Shown: piece by piece, positions 1 to 8,194 of the stretch
Layout: every line of letters starts with the position of its first letter
Position numbering within the stretch: position 1 is the first letter of the stretch
Origin: Chelatococcus asaccharovorans
GTDB taxonomy: Bacteria; Pseudomonadota; Alphaproteobacteria; Rhizobiales; Beijerinckiaceae
Assembly (NCBI RefSeq): GCF_003201475.1
Contig: NZ_QJJK01000003.1
Span: 186,001-250,000 of the forward strand
DNA length: 64,000 nt
Direction of reading: 5' to 3'
Program-made: the position numbers and the translations under genes
Notes under the pieces: model-generated
Seen by the model: the letters and a program-made list of their open reading frames with translations, nothing else
What the model was told of the DNA's origin: nothing
The model's database searches: none

Positions 1-354
1 CGCGACGCGGCGGCTGGTGCCGGGATCGATGGTGCTCATGTCGACATAGAGCGTGCCCGGTCTCGCCGCGGATTCGATGCCGTCCTCGCCGAGCGCGATC
101 TTTTCCACATCCGGCGCATCCGGCAGCATGGTGATGATGACGTCTGAGGTGCGGGCGAGTTCGGCCACCGAGGACACGGGCGTGGCGCCCGCCGCCTTGG
201 CCTCGGCAAGCGCTTTCTCGCTGAGATCGAAGACCTTCAGCGTATAGCCGGCCCTCACCACATTGAGCGCCATGGGCAGGCCCATGGTGCCGATGCCGAT
301 GAATCCGATGACGCTTTGACCGGGGGCAATCGGGCCGGGAACAATCGCAGACAT
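1..354 (-). CDS. NAD-binding 3-hydroxyisobutyrate dehydrogenase-family oxidoreductase (partial, C-terminus outside window)
   Basis: Only the first 118 codons are present; the gene runs off the left edge. The start ATG at 354-352 directly follows the TAA of the upstream binding-protein gene, so the two are co-transcribed. The protein opens with a Rossmann nucleotide-binding motif, GFIGIGTMGLPMA, followed by strand-helix repeats and the family pattern VDMSTIDPGTSRRV near residue 110. This is the N-terminal NAD(P) domain of the beta-hydroxyacid dehydrogenase family (3-hydroxyisobutyrate, tartronate semialdehyde, 6-phosphogluconate-like). Next to a sugar-type transporter and an enolase-superfamily enzyme, a tartronate-semialdehyde-reductase or sugar-acid role is possible. 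The substrate cannot be read from this fragment. Confidence 0.85.
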   Translation of the reverse strand, partial: MSAIVPGPIAPGQSVIGFIGIGTMGLPMALNVVRAGYTLKVFDLSEKALAEAKAAGATPVSSVAELARTSDVIITMLPDAPDVEKIALGEDGIESAARPGTLYVDMSTIDPGTSRRVA

Positions 355-1653
355 TTAAGACCTCACAAGCGGTTCAACGCGTTGTTTCAACTGGGCGACG
401 GCGTCCTCGGGCTTCATCTGGCCGAGAGCGACTGCCTGAACGGTTTGGGCGAGGATGTCGCCGGCCTCGGTCGCCTTGTCGAAGGCGGGTAGCGGCGGCT
501 TGGCGACGGCGAGGGCGCGGGCCTCCTCGGCGGCATAGGGCACGGCCGCCTTGACACGCGGGTCGTCGTAGGCGGACGGGCGGATCGGCCCGTTGCCGTT
601 GAGCGCGGCGCGGATGACCGCCTCCTTGGCGGTCATCGCCTTCACCATCTGCCACGCGAGTTCCTTGTTGCGGCTGTTGCGCGGGATGACGAAGGACCAG
701 AACTCGGTGGTGCCGACGATGTCGCCGCCGGGGGACCCCGCAGCGGCCGGCGGCGAGACGACCTTGATCTTGCCGGCGTAGTTCGATTTCTGGGGATCGT
801 TGAAGGCGAGATAGCGGCCGAAGGCGAAGTGGCACATGGCCAGGCGCCCGGTCTGCATCATGGTGATGACCTCGTCCTGCCGCAGCGCCGCAAAGTTTCG
901 CGGCAGGATCTGCTTGGCGAAAAGGTCGCGGAAGACCTCGAAGGTCTTCACCATCCCCGCCGTGTTGGGGACGACCTTCAGCGTCTCATCGATGAAGGGG
1001 GCCTGATAGGCGAGCGACAGCGTGACCATGTTGACATAGCTCACGCCCTCCATCGCAAATCCGTTCACCGGCACATCGCCGTCGCGTCGGAAGGTGGTCT
1101 TCTCGGCAAAGGCGATCATGTCCTCGATGGTGCGCGGCGGGCCGGAGAGGCCGCGTTCCGTGAAGAAGGCTTCGTTGTAGTGAAGGCCGGTGGTGGCATG
1201 GCGGAAGGGCACGGCGAAGGTCTCGCTGTCGACCGTGACGGCCTTGACCATTCCCGGCGAGACCTCCTGCCAGTCCTCGATCGGGTCGCTTGCCGCGAAG
1301 GCGTTGATCGGCGCCATCAGTTGCAAGCTGCGCGGCACGGCATTGGTGTTCAGCAGGAAGCCGACGTCGAAGGAGGTTTCGCCGAGGCTCGCCTCCCGCA
1401 GCAGGCGCTCGTGCAGCGGGCCGACGTCAAACGTCGACCAGTTCAGGGCGACCCCGTTGGCCTTGCCCCATTCGCCGAGGATGTCGCCACCCTTGCCGCC
1501 GGCGTCGCCGGTGAGCGCCGTCCGGTGGACGCGATGGCCGATGATGTTGAGCGATTTTGATTGCGCGACGGCAGGGCCAAGGCCGGCCGCGAAGGGCAGG
1601 GCGCCCGCGCCGAACGCCAGGAGCGCCCGCCGGGATGGACGGATGTGGGACAT
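355..1653 (-). CDS. ABC transporter extracellular solute-binding protein (family 1)
   Basis: 432-residue periplasmic binding protein. The start at 1653 is chosen over an in-frame upstream one (1701) because a strong GGAGG lies 6 bases ahead and a signal peptide begins at once: basic SRRALLAF then a hydrophobic run ending AVAQ near residue 30. The SRR-x-LL pattern could be a Tat signal. The body resembles UgpB/MalE-type carbohydrate-binding proteins (family SBP_bac_1), with a conserved GGDIVGTTEFWSF segment near residue 300. It probably feeds the MalF/MalG-type permeases encoded divergently at 4009-5710. Ligand unknown; the neighbouring MR/MLE enzyme suggests a sugar acid or derivative. Confidence 0.85.
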   Translation of the reverse strand: MSHIRPSRRALLAFGAGALPFAAGLGPAVAQSKSLNIIGHRVHRTALTGDAGGKGGDILGEWGKANGVALNWSTFDVGPLHERLLREASLGETSFDVGFLLNTNAVPRSLQLMAPINAFAASDPIEDWQEVSPGMVKAVTVDSETFAVPFRHATTGLHYNEAFFTERGLSGPPRTIEDMIAFAEKTTFRRDGDVPVNGFAMEGVSYVNMVTLSLAYQAPFIDETLKVVPNTAGMVKTFEVFRDLFAKQILPRNFAALRQDEVITMMQTGRLAMCHFAFGRYLAFNDPQKSNYAGKIKVVSPPAAAGSPGGDIVGTTEFWSFVIPRNSRNKELAWQMVKAMTAKEAVIRAALNGNGPIRPSAYDDPRVKAAVPYAAEEARALAVAKPPLPAFDKATEAGDILAQTVQAVALGQMKPEDAVAQLKQRVEPLVRS

Positions 1654-1888
1654 CGGTTTCCTCCACAATGGACATGGTCTTGGGACATGTTCTTGCGACA
1701 TGTTCTGGGTGACCCCCGGCGCTTCTGCGCTGTGGGATCGATCGTGCTGTCGGGCCTATCCGCGCCTTTGGAGCCAATCCGGCTTCGATGGAATCGCCTG
1801 AGGCCATCCAAGTTGATGAATGTGCTCGTCCCTTTCCAGGCGAAGCAGGTCCGCAGCAGACGCACTGACTCAAAGGCGCCGGAGCGGC

Positions 1889-2659
1889 CTATTCGCCGGA
1901 GAACAGTTCCTTCACGGCTGCATCCGCGGCCTCGAAATGCTGGCTCATGGCGCCGAAGGCCGCATGCGCATCCCCCGCCTTGATGGCGTTGAAGATGCGG
2001 ACGTGGCGCTCATAGGTCTCGCGCCATTCCACAGGTCCCCGGTTTCCGCGCGAATTGAAGATCTCCATGATTTCCGAGATGATGGGCCGGAGCGCGCGGA
2101 TCTGGAACTTCAGCAGGCGGTTGCCGGACATCGTGCCGATTGTCTCGTGAAAATCGAGATCCGCCTCGATCCACGACGGCACGTCCCCCAGGCTCGCCTC
2201 CATCCGTGCCAGGATAGCGCCGAGATGGGCGAGTTCGGCGTCGCTGCGCGCGGTTGCAGCGAGCTTCGACGTTGGCGGCTCGAGGATTCGCCGGAGCTCG
2301 ATCGCCTCGTTGATGCCGGTTGCGCTGCCCCGCACGGCGAAGCGGAAGAAGCGGCCCAGCGGCTCGGCATCGAGGTCACGGATACGCGTGACCTTGCCTT
2401 GCTGGATATGCACGACCCCCATCGCCGCCAGCTCGCGGATGGCTTCGCGCGCCACCTGCTTGCTGACGCCGAAGGATGCGGCGATCCGCCCCTCGGAAGG
2501 CAGCGCATCGCCCGGCTTCAGACGCCCGTCGAGGATCGCCTGGGTCAGCTTCTCGATGACCGCTTCGCCGAGCCGTACCGGCGCGACATCCTCAGCGCCC
2601 AGCAAGGCATCGAGCGGGTCGATGTCGAGTGCTCCGTTCACGCCGGCTCCCTTTGGCAT
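1889..2659 (-). CDS. GntR/FadR-family transcriptional regulator (FCD domain)
   Basis: 256-residue regulator with an N-terminal winged helix-turn-helix (VIEKLTQAILDGRLKPG, then LPSEGRIAASFGVSKQVARE) and a C-terminal all-helical FCD domain with the metal-ligand pattern DLDFHETI, HVRIFNAI and SQHF. Such proteins are usually repressors released by a small carboxylic or sugar acid. The start at 2659 is the first methionine close to the domain; another in-frame ATG at 2758 would add 33 atypical residues. It sits between the binding-protein operon and the enzyme/permease operon, so it most likely controls both. A palindrome at 2769-2787 is its probable operator. Confidence 0.88.
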   Translation of the reverse strand: MPKGAGVNGALDIDPLDALLGAEDVAPVRLGEAVIEKLTQAILDGRLKPGDALPSEGRIAASFGVSKQVAREAIRELAAMGVVHIQQGKVTRIRDLDAEPLGRFFRFAVRGSATGINEAIELRRILEPPTSKLAATARSDAELAHLGAILARMEASLGDVPSWIEADLDFHETIGTMSGNRLLKFQIRALRPIISEIMEIFNSRGNRGPVEWRETYERHVRIFNAIKAGDAHAAFGAMSQHFEAADAAVKELFSGE

Positions 2660-2768
2660 GCTGTCTTCGGCCGAACGGCCATGCGGCACTTTCGGCGTGC
2701 CTCCGCGGCAGAAATCGCTACGGCCAGCCGAATGACTATGACAAAGGTGATGTGGCATTGCAACTATC

Positions 2769-2787
2769 CAACTTAGCAGATAAGTTG
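2769..2787. promoter_or_regulatory. Probable GntR operator in the divergent promoter
   Basis: Perfect inverted repeat CAACTTA-GCAGA-TAAGTTG (7-bp arms, 5-bp spacer) between the GntR gene and the MR/MLE enzyme gene, 30 bp upstream of the latter's GTG. It overlaps a possible promoter (TTGCAA at 2758-2763, 17 bp, TAAGTT at 2781-2786), so bound repressor would block RNA polymerase. FadR-subfamily operators are short palindromes of this size, but the sequence itself is not a known consensus to me. Confidence 0.55.
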
Positions 2788-2816
2788 CTAGGCAAATATC
2801 GGACAGGGAGGAATGC

Positions 2817-4001
2817 GTGACTGATCAAGAACGCGTGTCATCTGCCAGCCGGGCTGTGGCCGAGGCGGAGATGCACAACGCGGGTGCCGTGATCCAACGC
2901 GTGACGGCTCATCCGCTGCGGGCAATCCTGCCGAAGGCCCAGCGCACCTCCCAGGGCGACTATCCCGCCGTGGAAATCCTGGTCGTCGAGGTGGAGACCG
3001 CCGACGGTCTCATCGGCATCGGCGAGGGGCTCGCGCGCCGTGGCGCCAAGGGCTATGCCGCGCTGGTCGATGAAGCGCTCACGCCGCGCCTCCTGGGACA
3101 GGATTCGAGCCATCGCCGCGCGTTGTGGCAGCGCATGCGCAATGCCCTCACCGGACGCCCCGGCGGCCAGCTGGTCGAGGCGCTCGCCGCCATCGACATC
3201 GCACTTTGGGATCTCGCCGGCAAGCGGGCGGGCGAGCCGATCCATCGCCTGCTCGGCGGCATGGGACGCAGCCATGTGCCGGCTTACGCCTCGTCCATCA
3301 ACTGGCTGGACGACGCGACCGTCGAGGCCGAGATCGCCTCGGCGCTGGCATCAGGTTTCCGCGAAATCAAGGTCAAACTCGGCCGGCCTGTCCCGGCCGC
3401 CATCGCCCGGGCGAAGCTCGCGCGACGCCTCGCCGGCGATGACATCGCCCTCTATGTCGATGCCAACTGGGCCTATGACGTCGACGATGCCATGCGCGTC
3501 GGCCGGGCGCTCGCCGATCTCGGCTATGATCTGTTCGAGGAGCCGATCGCGCCGCATGACCGCGCCGGCTATCGGCGGCTCGCGCAGCATCTGCCGATAC
3601 GGCTGGCGGCGGGGGAGAGCGACTATGTCGGCAGCGAGGCGCTGCAACTCCTGGAAGATCGCTCGCTCGGCCTCATCCAGCCCGATGTGACGCGCTCCGG
3701 CGGCATCACCGAGACCTGGCGGATCACCGAACTCGCCGCGGCTTATCACACCGCCTATGCGCCACACGTCGGCTGGTCCGGCGCGATCTGCGTCGCCGCG
3801 AGCCTGCAACTTGCCGCGGCGGCCGAGACGACTCGAACCTTCGAATGCATGGTCTATGATAATCCCTTGCGGGATGAACTCTGCGCGCCTGTCGTCGGCG
3901 GGCATAGTCAGATCATCGACGGTGGCGTCGCCATTCCGCAGGGGCCGGGATTAGGCGTCGCCCTCGACTACGACGTCCTCGCCCGCCACCGTATCGCTTG
4001 A
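2817..4001 (+). CDS. Mandelate racemase/muconate lactonizing enzyme family protein
   Basis: 394-residue enolase-superfamily enzyme. GTG start at 2817 with GGGAGGA 5 bases upstream; the nearby ATG at 2813 hits a stop after three codons. An N-terminal capping domain is followed by a TIM barrel holding the expected residues: the K-x-K base (IKVKLGR), the metal ligands Asp (DANWAYD), Glu (FEEPI) and Glu (AGESDY), then Asp (QPDVTRSGG) and the distal His base (APHVGWSG). The KxK plus Asp/His pair is the mandelate-racemase-subgroup arrangement, typical of sugar-acid dehydratases and racemases. First gene of an operon with transporter permeases; substrate unknown. Confidence 0.88.
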   Translation: MTDQERVSSASRAVAEAEMHNAGAVIQRVTAHPLRAILPKAQRTSQGDYPAVEILVVEVETADGLIGIGEGLARRGAKGYAALVDEALTPRLLGQDSSHRRALWQRMRNALTGRPGGQLVEALAAIDIALWDLAGKRAGEPIHRLLGGMGRSHVPAYASSINWLDDATVEAEIASALASGFREIKVKLGRPVPAAIARAKLARRLAGDDIALYVDANWAYDVDDAMRVGRALADLGYDLFEEPIAPHDRAGYRRLAQHLPIRLAAGESDYVGSEALQLLEDRSLGLIQPDVTRSGGITETWRITELAAAYHTAYAPHVGWSGAICVAASLQLAAAAETTRTFECMVYDNPLRDELCAPVVGGHSQIIDGGVAIPQGPGLGVALDYDVLARHRIA

Positions 4002-4008
4002 GGGCCTG

Positions 4009-4890
4009 ATGGAACAACGCTCGCCGCTTCTTCCCGCCCTCGGCTTCATCGCGCCTGTCCAACTCTTCGTCGGTATCATCATCTTCATTCCGGCGCTCTA
4101 TGTGTTCTGGCTCAGCCTGACCGAATCGTCCTTCGGCCAGGCGCCGGTCTTCGTCGGGCTCGCCAATTACGGCCGCGTCCTGGCGGACGCCTATTTCTGG
4201 AAGGCGCTCGCCAACACGGTCATCGTCGTCCTGATCGTCGTGCATGTGGAGCTTCTGCTCGGGCTCGGCATGGCGCTCCTGTTCGCGAGCGGCGTGCCTT
4301 TCCGGCCTCTGCTCCTGGCCGCCGTGCTCGCCCCCTATGCGGTCAGCGAGGTCTCGGCGGTCGTGATGTGGCGCTTCCTCTTCGATCCGGAGGTCGGCTT
4401 CGCCACGCAGGCGCTGGCGGCGCTCGGCCTGCCGCCCCTCGAATGGGCCGTGGTGCCCTGGCAGGGGCTGCTGCTCGTCTCGATGCTCAGCATCTGGCTG
4501 CACCTGCCGTTCACCTTCGTGATCCTCTATGCAGCGCGGCTCGCCATTCCCGGCGAACTCTACGAGGCTGCGCAGATGGATGGCGCAAGCCATTTCGCGC
4601 GCTTCCGCCGGGTGACCCTGCCGCTGCTCGTGCCGGCGATGCTGATCGCCATGCTCTTCCGCTACATCTTCGCGTTCCGTCTGTTCTCGGAGGTGTGGCT
4701 TCTGACCGGCGGCGGCCCGGCGCGCCAGACCGAGGTGCTCGCCGTCTATCTCTATCTCGAGGCCTTCCGCTACAACGCCTTCGGTGATGCGGCCGCAACC
4801 GGCTGGCTGCTCGTCGTGGCATCGCTCGTCCTGGCGCTCTGGTATCTCCGGCGCCTCTACAAGGAGATGTTTGCGACCTATGCGCCGTAA
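4009..4890 (+). CDS. ABC sugar transporter permease, MalF/UgpA type
   Basis: 293-residue inner-membrane protein with six predicted membrane segments and the cytoplasmic EAA loop EAAQMDGASHFARF, about residues 184-197, which docks on the ATPase. It begins 7 bases after the MR/MLE gene. Belongs to the binding-protein-dependent carbohydrate permease family (CUT1). Partner of the next gene, with which it would form the heterodimeric channel. No ATP-binding subunit is encoded in this window, so it must lie elsewhere, perhaps in the minus-strand operon leaving the left edge, or be shared with another importer. Confidence 0.88.
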   Translation: MEQRSPLLPALGFIAPVQLFVGIIIFIPALYVFWLSLTESSFGQAPVFVGLANYGRVLADAYFWKALANTVIVVLIVVHVELLLGLGMALLFASGVPFRPLLLAAVLAPYAVSEVSAVVMWRFLFDPEVGFATQALAALGLPPLEWAVVPWQGLLLVSMLSIWLHLPFTFVILYAARLAIPGELYEAAQMDGASHFARFRRVTLPLLVPAMLIAMLFRYIFAFRLFSEVWLLTGGGPARQTEVLAVYLYLEAFRYNAFGDAAATGWLLVVASLVLALWYLRRLYKEMFATYAP

Positions 4891-5710
4891 CCCGCTCCTC
4901 ATCGCCCTCAAGGGCCTCGCCATCCTGGTGGTTCTCGCCTGGTCGCTCATCCCGATCGCGATGATCATGCTGTCGTCGTTCAAGACGGATCGCGACATCT
5001 TCGCCGTGCCGCCACGCCTTGCCTTCCAGCCGACATGGACGAATTATGTAGCCTTATGGGAGCGTTGGGGGGATTTCTTCCACGGTCTTCTCAACAGCCT
5101 CATTGTCACCGCCGGTGCGACGATCGTCGCCGTGCTGGCGAGCGCGGTGGCCGGCTACGCCTATTCGCGCTTCCGCCACAAGGTGCTGGCGGGCTCGGCC
5201 TTCTTTCTCATTTTCATCCGCCTGATCCCGCCCATCGTCATCACCCTGCCGCTGTTCCCGGCGGTGAACTGGCTCGGGCTGAACGACACCCATTTCATCC
5301 TGATCATCCTCTACGCCACCTTCTTCGTGTCGCTGGGGACACTCGTCATGCGCACCTTCATCGACCAGATCCCGAAGGAGATCGACGAGGCGGCCCATCT
5401 CGACGGCGCGAGCCGGCTGCAGGTGCTCTACAAGCTCATCCTGCCCCTGTCCGCCCAGGGCATGGTCGCGGTCGCGGTCTTCGTCATCGTCTACGCCTGG
5501 AACGAGTTCCTGTTCGCCTTCATCTTCACCACGACGCGCGCCAAGACGGCACCGCTCGTGCTCTCGGAGATGATCGGCGCGGTCGAGGGCGTCGAATGGG
5601 GCGTCCTGTTCGCGGCCTCGACGGTGCAACTCCTCCCCGTCCTCATCTTTGTCGTGCTCGCCCAGAAACATCTCGTCGCCGGCCTGACGGCGGGATCGAC
5701 GAAAGGCTAG
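4880..5710 (+). CDS. ABC sugar transporter permease, MalG/UgpE type
   Basis: 276-residue inner-membrane permease, the second half of the CUT1-type channel. The start ATG at 4880 overlaps the end of the preceding gene by 11 bases, which suggests translational coupling. The EAA loop reads DEAAHLDGASRLQVLYKLILP, shortened here to its key EAA-x3-GAS core, and the length is typical for MalG-like proteins. A longer in-frame extension to 4784 lies inside the upstream gene and is not needed. The stop is embedded in the start (CTAGTGG) of a palindromic repeat. Confidence 0.88.
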   Translation: MRRNPLLIALKGLAILVVLAWSLIPIAMIMLSSFKTDRDIFAVPPRLAFQPTWTNYVALWERWGDFFHGLLNSLIVTAGATIVAVLASAVAGYAYSRFRHKVLAGSAFFLIFIRLIPPIVITLPLFPAVNWLGLNDTHFILIILYATFFVSLGTLVMRTFIDQIPKEIDEAAHLDGASRLQVLYKLILPLSAQGMVAVAVFVIVYAWNEFLFAFIFTTTRAKTAPLVLSEMIGAVEGVEWGVLFAASTVQLLPVLIFVVLAQKHLVAGLTAGSTKG

Positions 5711-5718
5711 TGGTTCTG

Positions 5719-5767
5719 CTCCGACATTTGCATCCGCCTGATACGGGCCTCGGAGCAAATGTCGGAG
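5719..5767 (+). repeat. Palindromic repeat element, copy 1
   Basis: Perfect inverted repeat CTCCGACATTTGC (5719-5731) and GCAAATGTCGGAG (5755-5767) around a 23-base loop, preceded by CTAGTGGTTCTG. A closely related element, with different but still complementary arm bases, lies at 36958-37020. It lies directly after the MalG-type gene and could act as a transcript end or mRNA stabiliser. Confidence 0.75.
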
Positions 5768-5800
5768 TCACGAGAGCAACTAGCAAGTTATTGGTTTTAT

Positions 5801-5871
5801 TGGAGCTTTTGAATTTGACATTTGATCTGGAGCCCCATGTCAGGCGGGACTCAAATGTCAAATTCGCTCCA
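5801..5871 (-). repeat. Palindromic repeat element, copy 2 (opposite orientation)
   Basis: Perfect 15-bp arms GAATTTGACATTTGA (5811-5825) and TCAAATGTCAAATTC (5851-5865), extended beyond a four-T bulge by TGGAGC (5801-5806) pairing with GCTCCA (5866-5871). Read on the minus strand it begins CTAGTGGAGC, matching the CTAGTGG boundary of copy 1, so the two are head-to-head. Both lie in the 222-bp gap before the gene at 5933. Confidence 0.75.
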
Positions 5872-5932
5872 CTAGATCGCGGCAACGCCTCATCAGGAAC
5901 CCAGAGGAAACAATGTCCGAAGGATCACATCC

Positions 5933-6826
5933 ATGACCGATATCGCCGGGAACGACCTCAGACGAGCCATGCAAATGGCCAATCCGTCGCTCAGCCGCTT
6001 CGATCCCTTGCCCCGGATCATCACCTTCGATGATTTCGACCGGGGTTTCAGCGGGTGGACGCAGCTCGTCGGCAATTACGAGGAGGACCTCGACAGCATG
6101 TTGCCCGGCTATGCGCAGCATCTGTCGCCGATGCTGTCGACGTTGCCCCACTGGGACGCGGGCTCGCACGGGTCCTTCGACGGCAGCTATGCCCTCAAGA
6201 TCGCCACCCGGCCGAAGCGCGGCGCGCAGAACGTGGCGATCAAGCGCCTCACGTTCCGCCATGCCGGTCCCATCCGCATCGAGGCCTATGTCACCTTCAA
6301 GCCCGAGGCGAGCGAACTCAAGCTGTCGGAAGCTGACGTGCGCTCCTTCGGCTTCCTCTATGATCTGCAGGTCGGCGATGGGGCGGGCGATGGCGGCCAG
6401 CGGGTGATGCCGCATATGCGCTTCCTCAACGCGCTCGACGGCGAGCACATCCAGCGCTGGCAGTTCAAGCCGCAGACGACATCCTTCAAGCCGATCGGCC
6501 ACGACGACAAGACCGTCAGCCATTATCACCTGGCGCCGGAGGGCTGGGTCGACCTGCCTGGGGGCGAGCAGCGCCTTTGCTACAACGAGATCCCGACCAA
6601 GGTGAACTGGACGTATCTGTGCCTCGATTTTGATCTGGCGACGATGCAATGCACCGGTTTCCGCTGCAATGACCGGGTGTTTGATGTCTCGACCTACGAG
6701 CCCATTCGCATCCCGGCCATGAAGAACCTGTGGTGCATGCTCAATCTCGGCTTCTTCGCCGAGACGGACACCGACAAGCGGGCTTTCCTCTATGTCGACA
6801 GTGTCTGCCTGTCGGGAGACTTCTGA
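5933..6826 (+). CDS. Conserved-looking protein of unknown function in the transporter locus
   Basis: 297 residues, no signal peptide and no membrane segment, so probably cytosolic. I do not recognise the family with certainty. It is rich in aromatic residues and alternating beta-strand patterns (FDDFDRGFSGW near residue 28, RIEAYVTFKP near 110, FLYVDSVCLSGDF at the end). This suggests a beta-sandwich/jelly-roll fold of the kind seen in carbohydrate-binding or lyase-like proteins, but no catalytic motif is evident. Its stop codon overlaps the ATG of the next gene by one base (TGATG), so the two are coupled. Likely co-regulated with the MR/MLE enzyme and permeases. Confidence 0.75.
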   Translation: MTDIAGNDLRRAMQMANPSLSRFDPLPRIITFDDFDRGFSGWTQLVGNYEEDLDSMLPGYAQHLSPMLSTLPHWDAGSHGSFDGSYALKIATRPKRGAQNVAIKRLTFRHAGPIRIEAYVTFKPEASELKLSEADVRSFGFLYDLQVGDGAGDGGQRVMPHMRFLNALDGEHIQRWQFKPQTTSFKPIGHDDKTVSHYHLAPEGWVDLPGGEQRLCYNEIPTKVNWTYLCLDFDLATMQCTGFRCNDRVFDVSTYEPIRIPAMKNLWCMLNLGFFAETDTDKRAFLYVDSVCLSGDF

Positions 6827-7161
6827 TGCTGCGTGAGAGCTTCGCCGCCATCGTGGCGCGCAACGAAACCTGGACCGGCAAGAGCGCCACCGAGCCCTAC
6901 GAGGCTGGCTGGGCGAGCGAGGCCGTCGTCTTCGTGCGGGCCTTGAAGCCCGTGACTGGCAAGCCGGGCCGCGCACGCATCGAGATCTCGCCGGACGGTA
7001 TGCGCTGGGCGCCCGAAGGCACCGAATTCGACCTGCCGACCGAGAAGGACGGCATAGGCTTCGCCCGTGTCGAGCGCTTCGGCACGTGGCTGCGCGTCGC
7101 CGCCGACCTGCCAGACGGCGCGGCGGTCACGGTGCTGGTGACGCTGCATCTGAAGGCCTGA
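6826..7161 (+). CDS. Small protein of unknown function coupled to the preceding gene
   Basis: 111 residues, starting at the ATG that shares a base with the upstream stop. Alternating hydrophobic/polar strands (VVFVRALKPV, ARIEISPDGMRW, WLRVAADLPDGAAVTVLVTLHL) suggest a small beta-sandwich domain. The phrase ISPDGMRWAPEGTEF resembles strands of sugar-binding or neuraminidase-like repeats, but this is only a pattern resemblance. No signal peptide. Last gene of the locus; the next gene belongs to molybdate transport. Function unassigned. Confidence 0.7.
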   Translation: MLRESFAAIVARNETWTGKSATEPYEAGWASEAVVFVRALKPVTGKPGRARIEISPDGMRWAPEGTEFDLPTEKDGIGFARVERFGTWLRVAADLPDGAAVTVLVTLHLKA

Positions 7162-7325
7162 GGGCGCGGGGTCAGGGGCGCCAACGATTGGTGACGTATC
7201 ACGACCGGCGGCCGGTGAAGCCGGCCGCGAAGGGGATGACGCGCCGACCCCGATGTGCCTTCTCCTGGTCTTAACGAGAGGAATTCCGCTCTTTCTCTCT
7301 CCCCAATCGCGTCGCGATCGGCTAA

Positions 7326-7349
7326 CGATATATCCATTGAGATATTTCG
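7326..7349. promoter_or_regulatory. ModE-box-like operator upstream of modA
   Basis: 24-bp near-palindrome CGATATAT-N8-ATATTTCG, 20 bp upstream of the modA start. It has the same 8+8+8 layout and CG-N-TATAT half-sites as the Escherichia coli modA operator. A modE-type gene lies at 10419-10868. Molybdate-loaded ModE normally represses transport genes here. Confidence 0.7.
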
Positions 7350-7369
7350 ATGGCGGGGCAGGGGAGCCG

Positions 7370-8194
7370 ATGGTGGTCGATCAATCTAATATCCGGGGCC
7401 GGCTGGCGCAGATGACGCGCGCGGCCGGCGCGATCGCCGTCGCGGCGCTTATCAGTTTCGGCGGCATGGCCGCGGCGGAGGCCAAGGATCCCGTCGTTTT
7501 CGCGGCGGCGAGCCTCAAGAACGCCCTCGACGCCATCAATGCCCAGTGGAAGGCAGAGACCGCGAAGCAGGCGACCGTCTCCTATGCGGCGAGCTCGGCG
7601 CTCGCCAAGCAGATCGAATCCGGGGCGCCGGCCGACATCTTCATCTCAGCCGATCTCGACTGGATGGACTATCTGGCCAAGAAGGACCTCATCAAGCCGG
7701 ACAGCCGCGTAACGCTTCTCGGCAACCGCATCGTGCTGATTGCGCCCAAGGACAGTCCCGTCAAGATCGACATCGGGCCGGGCTTCGATCTCGCCAAGGC
7801 ACTGGGCGACGGGCGGCTCGCCATGGGCGACACGTCGGCCGTGCCGGCCGGCAAATATGGCAAGGCAGCGCTTGAGAAGCTCGGGGCCTGGGCCGGCGTC
7901 GAGAAGAAGATCGCGCAGGCGGAGAGCGTGCGCGCCGCTCTGCTGCTCGTTTCACGCGGGGAGGCGCCGCTCGGCATCGTCTATGCCACCGACGCCGCCG
8001 CCGATCCGCAGGTCAAGATCGTCGGAACCTTCCCGGAAAATTCACATCCGCCAATTCTTTATCCGATTGCGCTGACAAAGGACTCGAGCCATCCGGACGC
8101 GACCGCGTTCCTTGCTTACCTGCAGTCGGGAAAGGCCAGGCCGCTCTTCGAGAAGGAGGGGTTCACGGTTCTGAGCAAGCCTGTGACGCAGTAA
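7370..8194 (+). CDS. modA: Molybdate ABC transporter, periplasmic substrate-binding protein ModA
   Basis: 274-residue periplasmic protein that binds molybdate/tungstate for the ModBC importer. The start ATG at 7370 follows a GGGGAG ribosome site; another in-frame ATG is at 7412. Signal peptide: hydrophobic AGAIAVAALISFGGMAAAEA, cleaved near residue 38. The mature protein begins with the ModA-type FAAASLKNALDAI and has GAPADIFISADLDWMDYL, typical of the oxyanion-binding fold. Separated from modB by 343 bp of palindromic repeats. Preceded by a ModE box. Confidence 0.93.
   Translation: MVVDQSNIRGRLAQMTRAAGAIAVAALISFGGMAAAEAKDPVVFAAASLKNALDAINAQWKAETAKQATVSYAASSALAKQIESGAPADIFISADLDWMDYLAKKDLIKPDSRVTLLGNRIVLIAPKDSPVKIDIGPGFDLAKALGDGRLAMGDTSAVPAGKYGKAALEKLGAWAGVEKKIAQAESVRAALLLVSRGEAPLGIVYATDAAADPQVKIVGTFPENSHPPILYPIALTKDSSHPDATAFLAYLQSGKARPLFEKEGFTVLSKPVTQ

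Noticed and set aside
1654-1888. Second copy of the GntR operator before the binding-protein gene
   Set aside because: Only a half-site-like CAACTTG (complement of 1808-1816) is present, too little to call.
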